DNA of 64,000 nucleotides from Deinococcus carri (lineage in GTDB: Bacteria > Deinococcota > Deinococci > Deinococcales > Deinococcaceae), in the NCBI RefSeq assembly GCF_039545055.1, contig NZ_BAABRP010000004.1:157588-221587 (forward strand), read 5' to 3'. The number at the start of each line of letters is the position of its first letter. Within the stretch, counting starts at the first letter, position 1. The notes under the pieces are model-generated. The model was not told the origin of the DNA. It did not search any database and saw only the letters and a program-made list of their open reading frames with translations. The position numbers and the translations under genes are program-made. Positions 17,319 to 29,546 of the stretch are shown here, one piece after another.

Positions 17319-20300
17319 TTACTCCCCGCGCTGCGGCCCTTCCGCACCTTCCACGAGGGGCACCCTCAGCCCGTCCAGCAGGGTCAGGAGGGCGGGGGAC
17401 AGGGGGGCCGCCTGTTCTCCCGCCAGCCTCGCACGCAGCGGGGCGAAGAAGCGCTGGACCTCGCTGTTGGCTCCCGGACGGGCCAGGGCGAGGTCGAGCA
17501 GGGTGCGGGCGCTGCCGCTCTGGTGCTCGCGGGCCAGCACGTCGGCCAGGCCGCCCAGGGCCTCCGCCAGAACCGAGGGCGCGTCGCACTGGGCGGCCAG
17601 GTGGGCACCCTCCAGGTAGCGGGCGCGGGCCTCATGCAGGTCGCCCAGGCCGATCAGGGCGTGCCCGAGGTTGACCAAGGCGTTGGCACTCTCCCAGTTC
17701 TGCCCGGCGTCCTGGGTCTGGCGCAGCACGCGGCGGCTCAGGTAGGCGCTCTGGTCGTACTCGCCCCTCAGCAGGGCCACCCAGGCCATGCCGGTGAGGT
17801 TCAGGGTCTGGCCCGCCAGCCCGCCGTAGCTGCCGTGCAGCGCCAGCGCCTGCTCGAACAGCGCGTGCGCCTGCGCCAGGTCGCGGCGCTCGCTGGCGGC
17901 CATCGCGGCGGTGTTGAGCAGGTCGGCGTGAAGCTGGGGTTGATCCAGCGCCTCCACCTGACGCAGCGCCTCCTGCACGTGCGTCTGCGCCGCCGCGAGG
18001 TGGCCCAGATACACCTCGCTGCGGGCCTGGCCGCCCAGCGCACGCACGGCGAGCACGGGGGCCGCCCCCGTCGCCTGCGCCCGGCGGTGCGCGGCCGCGA
18101 ACAGCGTCACCGCCTGCCCGTAAGCGCTGCGGCGGTGCAGGATGCGTGCCTCTGTGAGCAGGGCGTGGGTGAGCAGGCCCGAGTCCTGAAGCTGCTCGGC
18201 CTGGGTGTGGGTGCGCTGGGTGAGCCGGTGCGCCTCCGCGTGCTGGCCGAGGTGCTGGAGGGTGTCTGCCAGCGCCAGGTGCAGCCCCACCGACAGCCGG
18301 GTGGGGGGGCCGGACTGGGTGTGCAGCGCGGTGTGCAGGTCCTCCCAGGCGTCGTAGAGGGAGGTGCGGGCCAGGCGGTAGGGGGTCAGGCGCAGCAGCA
18401 GGTGCAGCAGGGCCGGGTCGGGGGCCAGGGGGGGGCGCAGGTGTCCGCTCAGCAGCGAGCGCAGCACCGGATACTGCGTATCGAGGTGCCGGAACCAGGC
18501 CGCGCTGAGGTCCGGATGGGCCGACACGATAGCCTGCGCATGGGCCAGCGCCCGCTCCTGTGCCCGCTGGCGGATGCCGGGATAGTGTTGCAGGTGCGTC
18601 TGGCCCTGGCGCAGCAGGGTGTCGGGCAGGCGGTACAGGCCGCCGCCGACCGGTTGCAGCACGTGATGCCCCAGCAGGGCCGTCAGCAGGAAGGGCGAGG
18701 CCTCCGACACCTGTTCGGCCCAGGGCAGGTCGAAGGGACCGCCAAAGGTGCTCAGGGCCGCCAGCACCCGCCGCTCCGAGGTTCCGAATTCGCGCCAGGG
18801 TGTTCCGCCCGGCAGGACCGGGCCGCCGCGGTGCAGGTGCGCGGCCGTGCCGGACAGGCCAAAGGTCCGGACCAGCGGCAGCAGCGCCTCCAGCGTGCCG
18901 GGTTCGCCACCCACCTCGCGGGTCAGGCGGTCCAGGGCGGCCCCGTCCTCCTGCTCCTGGCCCGCGGGCAACTGCACTGCCAGCGCCGCGCGGACCTCGG
19001 CGTCCGGGAGGGGCGCGAGCGGCAACGTGGCCTCGCCTGGCAGGCCCAGCGGGGCCAGGGCGGTCACGATGATGCGGGTGGAGGGGCTGAGCGCCAGCAG
19101 CGTTTCCAGGGCCACGGCGGGGAACCGTGACGGGTCCAGCCCCCCCAGCAGCAGCAGGGTGGGCCGCCGTTCCAGCAGCCGCCCGACCGCGTGCGGGTCC
19201 ACTGGGGCCGCCGCCTGGCCGACCAGGGCCTGCGTGATGCGGGCCAGCACCGCGTCGGGAGCCTGCCCCCCCTCCAGCCGGACCTCGAAGGTGCCGCCCG
19301 CGTAGGCTCCCCGCGCCTCCCACAGCAGCTGGCGGGCCAGGCGCGTCCGGCCGCGGCCCGGCGGGCCGGTCAGGGTCAGCAGCGGGTGGTCCCGCAGAAG
19401 TTGCGTGGCCTCCCGCATGTCCCCCGCGCGCCCATACAGGTAGGGCAGGTGGGGCGGGGTTCCCTGGGGCAGGTGGCGCAGCACGGCCGCCTCCCAGTCG
19501 TCGGGTGGGGCCTGGGTGAGTGCGGCCACGGACTGACGGCGCAGCCGGGCTTCCAGCAGCAGCGCCGAGAGCCAGGGGGACAGCCGGGCGGGCAGCCCCT
19601 CCACCCGGCGGGCCAGCCAGGTCCGGGCCTCCTCGCCCAGCGGCTGCCCGGCCTGCGCCTCGGCCAGCGCCAGAATCGCCCCGTCGCTCAGGGGCGGCAG
19701 GGATAGCGTGGTCTGGCCTTCCGGGTCCGGCACGCTCTGCCCGGTGATCACCGCCTGCGCCCGCCCCAGCAGCCGACCCAGGTCCGCGCGGGTGTGCGGG
19801 TCCAGGTACGCCGGCGTATCGAGCAGCACGGCCAGGGGCCGTTCGGGATGCAGGTGGGCGGTCAACGTGCCGGGTAGGCCTGCCACGGGGACGCCGCCGA
19901 GCGACGCGGTGCTCCACGCGCCATATTGCCGCCGCGCCCGCACCGGGTCGGCCTGCACCCGCAGGGTCTGGTACCCCAGGCTCTGGGCCACCAGGTCCAG
20001 CTCCCGCAAAAACGCGCTCAGGCCCCCGCCGGGAGGGGCCTGCACGCCCAGACGGCCCGCCCGCCGCAGGGCCGCCTGCAAAAAGGCCAGCGCCTGTGCC
20101 CGGCTGAGGTCGCGCTCCAGCAGCCGGGGCGTGACCTCGTCGCCGGATGGCCGCGGCGCGGTGTCGTCCTGCACCACCCGGCCCTTGCCCTGGCGTTTGG
20201 CGGCGTAGAGCCGGGCGTCGGCCAGGGCAAACAGGGCCTGCGGGTCGGGGGGCTGACCCGCCCGCTGCCGGGCCTCCCGCTGCTGGGCGGCCTCCAGGTC

Positions 20301-20663
20301 CGCCACCCCCATGCTGACCCGCAGCGGGCGGTCGGGGCGCGCGGCCAGCGTTTCCAGCAACTGCTGTCCCCAGGCGGCCAGCGCCCGGCAGGGCACATCC
20401 GCCAGCACCGCGAACTCGTCGCCGCTCAGGCGGTACGCTTCCCAGCCGGGAGGCAGGTGGGCGCGCAGACTGGCCGCCACCGCCCGCAGCGCCTCGTCAC
20501 CCGCCAGATGCCCGAAAGTATCGTTGATCAGCTTGAGGTGGTCGAGGTCGCACAGCAGCAGCGCGCAACCGCTCCCCGCCGCCACCCGCGCCTCCAGATC
20601 CGCCTGAAAGGTTTCGCGGGTGTGCAGGCGCGTCAGATGGTCCCGGAGGGCAGCGTGCCTCAC
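17319..20663 (-). CDS. GGDEF-ATPase-TPR giant regulatory protein
   Basis: A 1114-residue multidomain protein. Residues 1-160 are a diguanylate-cyclase GGDEF domain with DLDHLKLINDTFGH and an active-site loop reading SGDEF at residues 80-84. After a linker, a STAND/AAA-like ATPase region includes GPPGRGRT near residue 432, a Walker A with Arg in place of the invariant Lys, and a weak Walker B (LLLLGGLD). The last 450 residues are helical TPR-like repeats rich in Ala/Leu. It starts with GTG. No membrane segment or phospho-receiver is visible. It probably senses a ligand or partner through the TPRs. Whether cyclic-di-GMP is made, or ATP bound, is uncertain. Confidence 0.82.
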   Translation of the reverse strand: MRHAALRDHLTRLHTRETFQADLEARVAAGSGCALLLCDLDHLKLINDTFGHLAGDEALRAVAASLRAHLPPGWEAYRLSGDEFAVLADVPCRALAAWGQQLLETLAARPDRPLRVSMGVADLEAAQQREARQRAGQPPDPQALFALADARLYAAKRQGKGRVVQDDTAPRPSGDEVTPRLLERDLSRAQALAFLQAALRRAGRLGVQAPPGGGLSAFLRELDLVAQSLGYQTLRVQADPVRARRQYGAWSTASLGGVPVAGLPGTLTAHLHPERPLAVLLDTPAYLDPHTRADLGRLLGRAQAVITGQSVPDPEGQTTLSLPPLSDGAILALAEAQAGQPLGEEARTWLARRVEGLPARLSPWLSALLLEARLRRQSVAALTQAPPDDWEAAVLRHLPQGTPPHLPYLYGRAGDMREATQLLRDHPLLTLTGPPGRGRTRLARQLLWEARGAYAGGTFEVRLEGGQAPDAVLARITQALVGQAAAPVDPHAVGRLLERRPTLLLLGGLDPSRFPAVALETLLALSPSTRIIVTALAPLGLPGEATLPLAPLPDAEVRAALAVQLPAGQEQEDGAALDRLTREVGGEPGTLEALLPLVRTFGLSGTAAHLHRGGPVLPGGTPWREFGTSERRVLAALSTFGGPFDLPWAEQVSEASPFLLTALLGHHVLQPVGGGLYRLPDTLLRQGQTHLQHYPGIRQRAQERALAHAQAIVSAHPDLSAAWFRHLDTQYPVLRSLLSGHLRPPLAPDPALLHLLLRLTPYRLARTSLYDAWEDLHTALHTQSGPPTRLSVGLHLALADTLQHLGQHAEAHRLTQRTHTQAEQLQDSGLLTHALLTEARILHRRSAYGQAVTLFAAAHRRAQATGAAPVLAVRALGGQARSEVYLGHLAAAQTHVQEALRQVEALDQPQLHADLLNTAAMAASERRDLAQAHALFEQALALHGSYGGLAGQTLNLTGMAWVALLRGEYDQSAYLSRRVLRQTQDAGQNWESANALVNLGHALIGLGDLHEARARYLEGAHLAAQCDAPSVLAEALGGLADVLAREHQSGSARTLLDLALARPGANSEVQRFFAPLRARLAGEQAAPLSPALLTLLDGLRVPLVEGAEGPQRGE

Positions 20664-20774
20664 ATCTCAGATTGTGACAGTCCCGCCGCCCGGCCTCTAC
20701 ACACCCGGACGGCGGCAGGGGCAGGGCGGCGCGGCGGGGTGGGCGGATACGGCTTGCGCCCGGTTCCGGGGCAG

Positions 20775-20808
20775 CCGGGAGACCATCGACTGTTCAGCCG
20801 TCTCCCGG
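20775..20808 (-). terminator. Stem-loop downstream of the acyl-CoA synthetase gene
   Basis: CCGGGAGAC (20775-20783) and GTCTCCCGG (20800-20808) form a 9-bp perfect stem about 95 bp past the stop of the synthetase gene. No run of T follows, so it is a candidate terminator or processing hairpin only. Confidence 0.4.
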
Positions 20809-20901
20809 AACCCGCCGCTTCTCCTCCTCTGCTCCCCGCCCTGCCCGGAGTGCCAGGTGGCCGGGTCAACCTTTCACCGGAGCTGCCCATCGGGGTTGGC
20901 C

Positions 20902-22596
<1,695 letters not shown>

Positions 22597-22748
22597 GGAA
22601 GGCCTCCAGTCGGAAGAGGGTAGTGAGGAGAGGGAACGTGAGACGCGCCGCGCCGCGCGGGTGGGCGCGGAGACGAGGACTCGCAGAAAGGTGTGGCCCG
22701 AGTGTAGGACAAAGCCGCGCCCGGCGCATCTCCCCGCCCTTCAGCCCC

Positions 22749-22772
22749 GTTACTCGTCACGTGACGAGCAAC
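22749..22772. promoter_or_regulatory. 24-bp palindromic operator
   Basis: GTTACTCGTCAC|GTGACGAGCAAC is an inverted repeat with one mismatched pair; the inner 16 bp (CTCGTCACGTGACGAG) are perfect. It lies between the divergent synthetase and HOT genes and is a probable binding site for a dimeric regulator, perhaps TetR type. No second copy was found in the window. Confidence 0.65.
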
Positions 22773-22848
22773 CTCGGGCGCGGGTGCTAGCTTGGCCCCA
22801 CAGCCACGCCCCTCGCCGCCATCCCCGTCCCTGCCCCGGAGGTTGCCC

Positions 22849-24141
<1,293 letters not shown>

Positions 24142-24828
24142 GGGTGGGGGGGTGTTTTGGAGGGGCAGGGCATCTTGTAGCGAGCTTCCCCCCGCCCCCC
24201 CAGCCCCCCTACCCCCCACCGGGGGACAGGGGGGAGCGGCGCTGCGCTAGGCAAGGGAGGTTCCTTGCGTTTCCGGCGTTGCCAGGCTTGGCCCCGGTTT
24301 CCCCCTCCACGCTATGCCCAGTCCGCCTGGCGGCCTCGGGCCTTGCGGCCCGAACGGCTCCTCTTTCATGCCCGCCCACTTGGAAAGTGGGGAAGGCCCG
24401 CCCGCTCCAAAGTTGAAAAAGACAGGGAAGCGGATGCTTTGGCTTTTGTAGGTGGCGTAGAAGGAAAGGGCGTGTGCGGTAGCTCGTTGCTCCTCCCCCT
24501 TTGTAGGCTGGGCGATTCAGATATCTCTCTCATAGAAGAAGCAATGCCGATAAATACGGCACTTTTAGCTCCTCCCCCCTTGCGGGGTAGGCTGGGAGGG
24601 GGATGGACGGCGAAGCCATCCCAATGTGCTTCAACGAAGTTAACGCCCTTTCAGCCTTCATGACACAACCAATGAGCAGAGACTTGCCTGCATCACTCAG
24701 CCCCTTCCGGGGAACTTGGAGAGCTGCTTGCAGGGTCAGGGAGGGGGGAACGCAAACGCCGTCCTGCCGCATGTTGTTGGGAATGAGCCGCCTTTTCAAG
24801 CATGCCTTCAGCCCCAGCTTGCCAGCCG
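24142..24828. other. Long non-coding stretch rich in repeat words
   Basis: About 690 bp without a credible gene. It contains low-complexity C/G tracts (24185-24240), a hairpin-like ACTT-GGAA-AGT word, and two direct copies of GCTCCTCCCCC...TTG...GTAGGCTGGG (24487-24511 and 24569-24600). A small stem TGCCG-ATAAATA-CGGCA followed by TTTT (about 24546-24566) could terminate transcription. It looks like an accumulation of dispersed repeats upstream of the TetR operon. No tRNA or small ORF with a ribosome site was recognised. Confidence 0.5.
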
Positions 24829-24846
24829 GGCTACTCGGGAGTAGCC
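24829..24846. promoter_or_regulatory. Perfect 18-bp palindrome before tetR-type gene
   Basis: GGCTACTC-GG-GAGTAGCC lies 36 bp before the TetR start codon. Its position fits autoregulation by the adjacent TetR protein, although a short RNA hairpin is also possible. Confidence 0.55.
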
Positions 24847-24881
24847 TGAGCCTCAAATCACGCACCAACCCAGGAGGAGGG

Positions 24882-25502
24882 ATGAACCCGAACCCGATGC
24901 CGCGCCCTGACCGCGCGGCCGCCACCCGCAGGCGTTTGACCGCTGCCGCCGTGCAGACCTTTGCCGAGCGCGGCTATGCCGATACCCGTGTCAGCGACAT
25001 CGTGGCGCGGGCGGGGGTTACGCAGCCGACCTTCTACGACCACTTCGCGGGCAAGGAGGCGCTGTTCACGGCGCTGGTCGAACAGTTTCGCGCACGCGTG
25101 CGCCAGCTTCTCGGGGACAGCCGGTGCCGGGAGCAGGAGGCCCGGCAGCAGGAAGCGCAGTTGCCGCTGCGCGAGAGCTTGCGCCTGACCTGCTCGGCCG
25201 TCTTTCACGCCTTTGCCGAGGACCCCGCGCTGACCCGGCTGGCGCTCGGGCAGGCCCCCGACGCCGCGCAGGTCAAGCAGGACCTCGTGACCCTGCTGGC
25301 CGGGAACGTGCGGGCGGCGCAGGCGCTGGGGCGGGTGCGCGCCGACCTCCCCGCCGACCTGATGGCGGAAGCGCTCGTGGGCAGCGTCGAGCGGCTCACC
25401 TGGCGCTGGCTGTTGACGGGCGAGATGAACGCGGACGACCTCGCCCGCGCGGTCAGCGACCTGCACCATGACGGGCTGGCTCCCCGGACGGGTGCCCCGT
25501 GA
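24882..25502 (+). CDS. TetR/AcrR family transcriptional regulator
   Basis: TetR-type repressor of 206 residues. The N-terminal helix-turn-helix is clear: AAVQTFAERGYADTRVSDI then VARAGVTQPTFYDHFAGKEALF (about residues 22-63). The C-terminal ligand domain is divergent. A GGAGGAGG site precedes the ATG at 24882; a second ATG at 24897 is in frame. A palindrome at 24829 is the likely operator. Its stop overlaps the P450 gene, so it heads and probably controls the lipid operon that follows. Confidence 0.9.
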   Translation: MNPNPMPRPDRAAATRRRLTAAAVQTFAERGYADTRVSDIVARAGVTQPTFYDHFAGKEALFTALVEQFRARVRQLLGDSRCREQEARQQEAQLPLRESLRLTCSAVFHAFAEDPALTRLALGQAPDAAQVKQDLVTLLAGNVRAAQALGRVRADLPADLMAEALVGSVERLTWRWLLTGEMNADDLARAVSDLHHDGLAPRTGAP

Positions 25503-26890
25503 CGGCCCCCGTCGCGCCCGGTCCCCGGGGGGTGCCCCTGCTGGGCAACGCGCCCGACCTCCAGCGGAACATGTACGGGGCGATGGCGCGCGATTTCCGG
25601 CGCTACGGGGATGTCGTGCGGTACCGGCTCGGCCCGCGGGTGGTTCATCTGCTGTCGCACCCCGACCTCGCGCAGCAGGTTCTCGTGAAGGGGGCGGCGC
25701 AGCACCCCAAGATTCCCTCGGGCGACGGGCTGGGCCTGCTGCTGGGGCGTGGCCTCGTCACCAACGACGACCACCCCTCCTGGCTGCGCCAGCGCCGCAT
25801 GATGCAGCCGGTCTTTCACCGCCAGGGGCTGGCCGGGCTGGCGGGCGAGATGACGGCGGCGGGGGACCGGATGCTGGAGCGCTGGCGTGTGCGCTACCGC
25901 CCCGGCGACGCGGTGGACGTGGCGGGGGAGATGATGCGCGTGACCCTCGACATCATCAGCCGGACCATGTTCAGCGTGGCCGTGGACGAGGAGGCCGCCC
26001 GCATCGGCACCGCCGTCGAGGAGGGCACGCAGTTCGTGAGCCAGCGCAGCCGCCGCGCCCTGCGGCTGCCGCTGCACTGGCCGCTGCCGGGGCACGCGGG
26101 GTTCCGGGCCGCCAAGGGCACCATCGACGCGCACATCGCGGGCATCATCCGCGAGCGCCGGGCGGCGGGGCCGGGCCGCGGCGACCTGCTCGACCTCCTG
26201 ATGGCCGCCCAGGACGCCGACACCGGCGAGCGCATGACCGACCGGCAGCTCCACGACGAGGTGCTGACGGTCATCGGCGCGGGCCACGAGACGACCGCGA
26301 ACGCCCTCTCGTGGGCCTGGTTCCTCCTCGCGCAGCATCCGCAGGTGCTGGCCCGCCTTCAGGCGGAGGTGGATGGGGTCCTGGAAGACCGCGACCCCAC
26401 CCTCGCGGACCTGGGACGGCTGCCGTACACCGCCGGGGTCTTTCAGGAAACGCTGCGGCTGTACCCCTCCGCCCCGATGGTGTCGCCGCGCCTGGTGCTG
26501 GAAGCCACCATCCTGGGCGGCTACGCCATCCCGGCCCGCTCAGCCCTGCTGGTCAGCATCAGCAACATCCACCGCCACCCCGACTTCTGGGCGGACCCCG
26601 GGACCTTCGACCCGGGCCGCTGGGTGCCGGGTGGTCCCGCGCAGGAGGCCCAAGCCCAGGAGGTGCAGAAGCGCCACCGCCTCGCCTTCATGCCCTTCGG
26701 GGCGGGGCCGCGGCTGTGTATCGGCAACAACTTCGCGCTGATGGAAGGCCCGCTGCTGCTCGCGCAGATGGCCCGCGCGGCCGAGTTCCGCCTCCTGCCG
26801 GGGCATTCCGTCCAGCCCGAAATGGCCGTCACCCTGCGCCCACGCGGCGGCCTGCCCATGACCTTCTGGCCGCGCCGGGGGAGGGCGTGA
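25499..26890 (+). CDS. Cytochrome P450
   Basis: Soluble bacterial P450 monooxygenase, 463 residues. The I-helix oxygen motif is GAGHETTAN (about residue 260), the K-helix ExxR is ETLR (about 317), and the haem ligand is in FMPFGAGPRLCIGNNFA (about 398-414). The sequence style is nearest to CYP102/fatty-acid-hydroxylase-like class II P450s, but no reductase domain is fused and no ferredoxin is adjacent. The GTG start overlaps the tetR-type stop. The next genes are hydrolase, SDR and patatin, which suggests a lipid or terpenoid substrate. Confidence 0.93.
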   Translation: MTAPVAPGPRGVPLLGNAPDLQRNMYGAMARDFRRYGDVVRYRLGPRVVHLLSHPDLAQQVLVKGAAQHPKIPSGDGLGLLLGRGLVTNDDHPSWLRQRRMMQPVFHRQGLAGLAGEMTAAGDRMLERWRVRYRPGDAVDVAGEMMRVTLDIISRTMFSVAVDEEAARIGTAVEEGTQFVSQRSRRALRLPLHWPLPGHAGFRAAKGTIDAHIAGIIRERRAAGPGRGDLLDLLMAAQDADTGERMTDRQLHDEVLTVIGAGHETTANALSWAWFLLAQHPQVLARLQAEVDGVLEDRDPTLADLGRLPYTAGVFQETLRLYPSAPMVSPRLVLEATILGGYAIPARSALLVSISNIHRHPDFWADPGTFDPGRWVPGGPAQEAQAQEVQKRHRLAFMPFGAGPRLCIGNNFALMEGPLLLAQMARAAEFRLLPGHSVQPEMAVTLRPRGGLPMTFWPRRGRA

Positions 26891-27729
26891 CCCTCTCGCC
26901 CGTGTTCGTCTCCGTGGGCGGTGTCCGCACCCGCGCCGTCATTCAGGGTGAGGGCACCCCGGTGGTCCTGCTGCATGGCATCGGCCGCAGCCTGGAGGAC
27001 TGGTCGGAAACGATTCCCGCGCTCTCCCGCACGCACCGCGTCTATGCGCCCGACCTGATCGGCTTCGGCTACACCGACAAGCCGGACGTGCCGTACACGC
27101 TGGCGGGGCTGGCCCGCTTCGTCCGGCACTTTCTGGAGGTGGTGGGGGAGACGCGGCCCGTCGCGCTCGTCGGCAACTCGCTGGGCGGGGCGGTGGCGCA
27201 GCAGTTCGCGGTGCAGTCCCCGGAGCGCACGCGCGCCCTGCTGCTGGTCGCCAGCGCGGGCTTCGGGGCAGACGTGGCCCCGGTCCTGCGTGCCCTGTCC
27301 GTGCGTGGGGTGGGCGAACTTCTGCTGCGGCCCCATCCCCGGACCGCGCGTCAGACGGTGCGCTCGCTCTTTCACGACCCGTCGTTCGTCACGGAAGAGC
27401 GGGTCGCGCAGGCCCTCGACTTGGCACGGCAGTCGGGCGCGGCGCGGGCCTTTCTGCGGGTGCTGCGCGACCTGGGCGACTGGCGCGGGGCGCGGGGGCC
27501 GTGGCGGGAGCACCTCGCTTCCGGCTTGGCCGCGCGGCAGACACCTACCCTGCTCGTCTGGGGCGACCGCGACGCCGTCCTGCCCGCCCGCCACCTGGGC
27601 GCGGCGCGGCAGCAGCATCCCCACGCACGTTTTCACCTCTTCCGCGAGACGGGGCATCTGCCGCAACTCGAACGCGCGGACGCCTTTCACCGCCTCGCCC
27701 TCGACTTCTTGCAGGAGGTTCCAGGATGA
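26887..27729 (+). CDS. Alpha/beta hydrolase
   Basis: Alpha/beta-hydrolase of 280 residues. The oxyanion segment is LLHGIGRS, the nucleophile elbow GNSLGG (about residue 99), the acid is in WGDRDAVLP (about 228) and the histidine in ETGHLPQLE (about 258), so the triad is complete. The GTG start overlaps the P450 stop. Aspartate and arginine after WG recall epoxide hydrolase or haloalkane-type members, but the aromatic cap residues cannot be judged here. Role in the P450 operon unknown. Confidence 0.88.
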   Translation: MTLSPVFVSVGGVRTRAVIQGEGTPVVLLHGIGRSLEDWSETIPALSRTHRVYAPDLIGFGYTDKPDVPYTLAGLARFVRHFLEVVGETRPVALVGNSLGGAVAQQFAVQSPERTRALLLVASAGFGADVAPVLRALSVRGVGELLLRPHPRTARQTVRSLFHDPSFVTEERVAQALDLARQSGAARAFLRVLRDLGDWRGARGPWREHLASGLAARQTPTLLVWGDRDAVLPARHLGAARQQHPHARFHLFRETGHLPQLERADAFHRLALDFLQEVPG

Positions 27730-27788
27730 CCCATCCGTTTCAAGACGCCAGCGGTGACAGCCGCACCCTCCGGCCCGGGAGCGCCTGA
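27726..27788 (+). CDS. Possible 20-residue leader-type ORF
   Basis: ATG overlapping the hydrolase stop opens a 20-codon frame (MTHPFQDASGDSRTLRPGSA) that ends 2 nt before the GTG of the SDR gene, with AGGAGG upstream. It may only carry ribosomes across the gap for translational coupling. There is no evidence that the peptide itself matters. Confidence 0.3.
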   Translation: MTHPFQDASGDSRTLRPGSA

Positions 27789-27790
27789 CC

Positions 27791-28621
27791 GTGCGGCCCT
27801 ATGTTTTCGCGGGCGGCGTGGCCGTCCTGACCGGGGCGGCCAGCGGCATCGGGCGCGCGCTGGCGACCGGGCTGGCGGCGCGTGGCAGCCACCTCGCCCT
27901 GATTGACCGGGACGAGGCGGGCCTGGAGGCTGTCACCGCCGGGTTGCGCGAGCTTCACCCCTCGCTGCGCGTTACCGTCCACCCCTTCGACCTCACCCGC
28001 ACGGCACAGATTCCGGCGCTGGCGGGCGACGTGCTGCGCGACCACGGGCGCGTCACGCTGCTGGTCAACAACGCGGGCGTGGCGCTGGGCGGCACCTTCG
28101 AGCAGCTCACGCTGGAGGAGTTCGACTGGGTGATGGACATCAACTTCCGCGCGGTGGTCGCCCTGACGAAAGCGTTTCTGCCCGCCCTGCGCTCCTCGCT
28201 GGACGCGCACCTGGTCAACGTGTCCAGCCTGTTCGGGCTGATTGGCCCGGCGGGGCAGAGCGCGTACTCGTCGAGCAAGTTCGCGGTGCGCGGCTTTACT
28301 GAAGTGCTGCGGCAGGAACTCACGCCGCGTGGCATCGGCGTAACAGCCGTCTTTCCGGGGGGCGTGCGGACGGGCATCGCCCGCAACGCCCGCGTGGGGG
28401 CCGCGGTCAGCGCCGCCGAGACGCAGGCGGGCCAGCGCGAGTTCGAGCGCCTGCTGCGCCTGGACCCCGCCGAGGCCGCCGCCATCATCCTGCGGGGAGT
28501 GGAGCGCCGCGAGGCCCGCGTGCTGGTCGGGAGCGACGCGCGGCTGCTCGACCTGCTCGCCCGCCTCTTCCCGGCCTCGTACGGCCGGGTTCTGGAACCT
28601 CTTCAGCGGAGGGGAACATGA
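27791..28621 (+). CDS. SDR family oxidoreductase
   Basis: Short-chain dehydrogenase of 276 residues. TGAASGIGRA (about residue 14), NNAGVALGG (about 93), Ser in NVSSLFGL (about 142) and YSSSK (about 157) are intact. It resembles the SDRs found next to patatins and P450s in actinobacterial and Deinococcus lipid loci. The start is GTG right after a tiny ORF, and the stop overlaps the patatin start (ATGA). Probably acts on an alcohol or ketone made by the P450 or hydrolase; this is inference. Confidence 0.88.
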   Translation: MRPYVFAGGVAVLTGAASGIGRALATGLAARGSHLALIDRDEAGLEAVTAGLRELHPSLRVTVHPFDLTRTAQIPALAGDVLRDHGRVTLLVNNAGVALGGTFEQLTLEEFDWVMDINFRAVVALTKAFLPALRSSLDAHLVNVSSLFGLIGPAGQSAYSSSKFAVRGFTEVLRQELTPRGIGVTAVFPGGVRTGIARNARVGAAVSAAETQAGQREFERLLRLDPAEAAAIILRGVERREARVLVGSDARLLDLLARLFPASYGRVLEPLQRRGT

Positions 28622-29490
28622 CAGGAACGATGCAGCAGGCTCTGGTCCTCAGCGGCGGCGGCGTTACCGGCATCGCCTGGGGCGTCGGCTTGCTGGCCGG
28701 GCTGGCGCGGGCGGGGCTGGACCTGGGCCACGCCGACCTCACGGTGGGCACGTCGGCGGGGTCGGTGGTGGGGTCGCAGATCGCGGGCGGCGTGTCCCCC
28801 GAAACGCTGCTGGCCGCGCAGCTCGCCCCCTCGCAGGAACGTGCCGCCAGCTTCGACCCTGCGGAGATGGCCCGCATGTTCCAGTCCCTGGTGCAGGAGG
28901 TCGGCCCCGACCCCCGCGCCCTGCGCCGCCGCATCGGCGCGCTGGCCCTGACCGCCTCGGCGGTGCCCGAGCGCGAGCGGGTGGACATCATCGCCTCGCG
29001 CCTGGTCAACCGCACCTGGCCCGAGGCGCGCCTCCTGATTGTCGCCGTGGATGTGGACAGCGGCGAGGAGCGCGTCTTCGACCGGGCTTCGGGCGTGCCA
29101 CTGGTGGAGGCGGTCGCGGCCAGTTGCGCCGTGCCGGGGGTGTGGCCGCCCGTCACCATAGGCGAACACCGCTACATGGACGGCGGCGTGCGCTCCACCA
29201 CCAACGCCGACCTCGCCGCGGGCTGCGGGCGGGTGCTGATCCTCTCGCTGATGGGCCTGAACGCCTCCCCGACCCTGGGGCACGAGGCGGAGGCGCTGCG
29301 GCAAGCGGGCGCGGCCGTGCAGGTCGTCGGCCCCGACGACGCCTCGCTGGAAGCCATCGGCCCGAATGTCCTCGACCCCGCCCGCCGCGCCGTGGCCGCC
29401 CGGGCCGGGCTGGCGCAGGGGGAACGGCTGGCTCCGGCCCTGCGCGCCTTCTGGGAAGCGGGGGAAGTGGGGGAGACGCCGCTGCGGTGA
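28618..29490 (+). CDS. Patatin-like phospholipase
   Basis: Patatin-family lipid acyl hydrolase of 290 residues. The oxyanion loop is SGGGVTGIAWG (about residue 11), the nucleophile serine lies in VGTSAGSV (about 43), and the catalytic aspartate in MDGGVRS (about 187), giving the Ser-Asp dyad. No signal peptide is seen, so it is cytosolic or peripheral. It is the last gene of the TetR/P450 unit and converges with the GMC oxidoreductase gene. Confidence 0.9.
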   Translation: MTGTMQQALVLSGGGVTGIAWGVGLLAGLARAGLDLGHADLTVGTSAGSVVGSQIAGGVSPETLLAAQLAPSQERAASFDPAEMARMFQSLVQEVGPDPRALRRRIGALALTASAVPERERVDIIASRLVNRTWPEARLLIVAVDVDSGEERVFDRASGVPLVEAVAASCAVPGVWPPVTIGEHRYMDGGVRSTTNADLAAGCGRVLILSLMGLNASPTLGHEAEALRQAGAAVQVVGPDDASLEAIGPNVLDPARRAVAARAGLAQGERLAPALRAFWEAGEVGETPLR

Positions 29491-29546
29491 CGTTTTCGGG
29501 AGGGGGCGGTGTGTGGTCTGGCCGCCCCCTCCCCCCGCCGCTCGGC

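Noticed and set aside
24265..24663. Open frames within the repeat-rich spacer before the TetR-type gene
   Set aside because: They cover repeats and low-complexity tracts, have no ribosome sites or recognisable domains, and their composition does not match the neighbouring genes.
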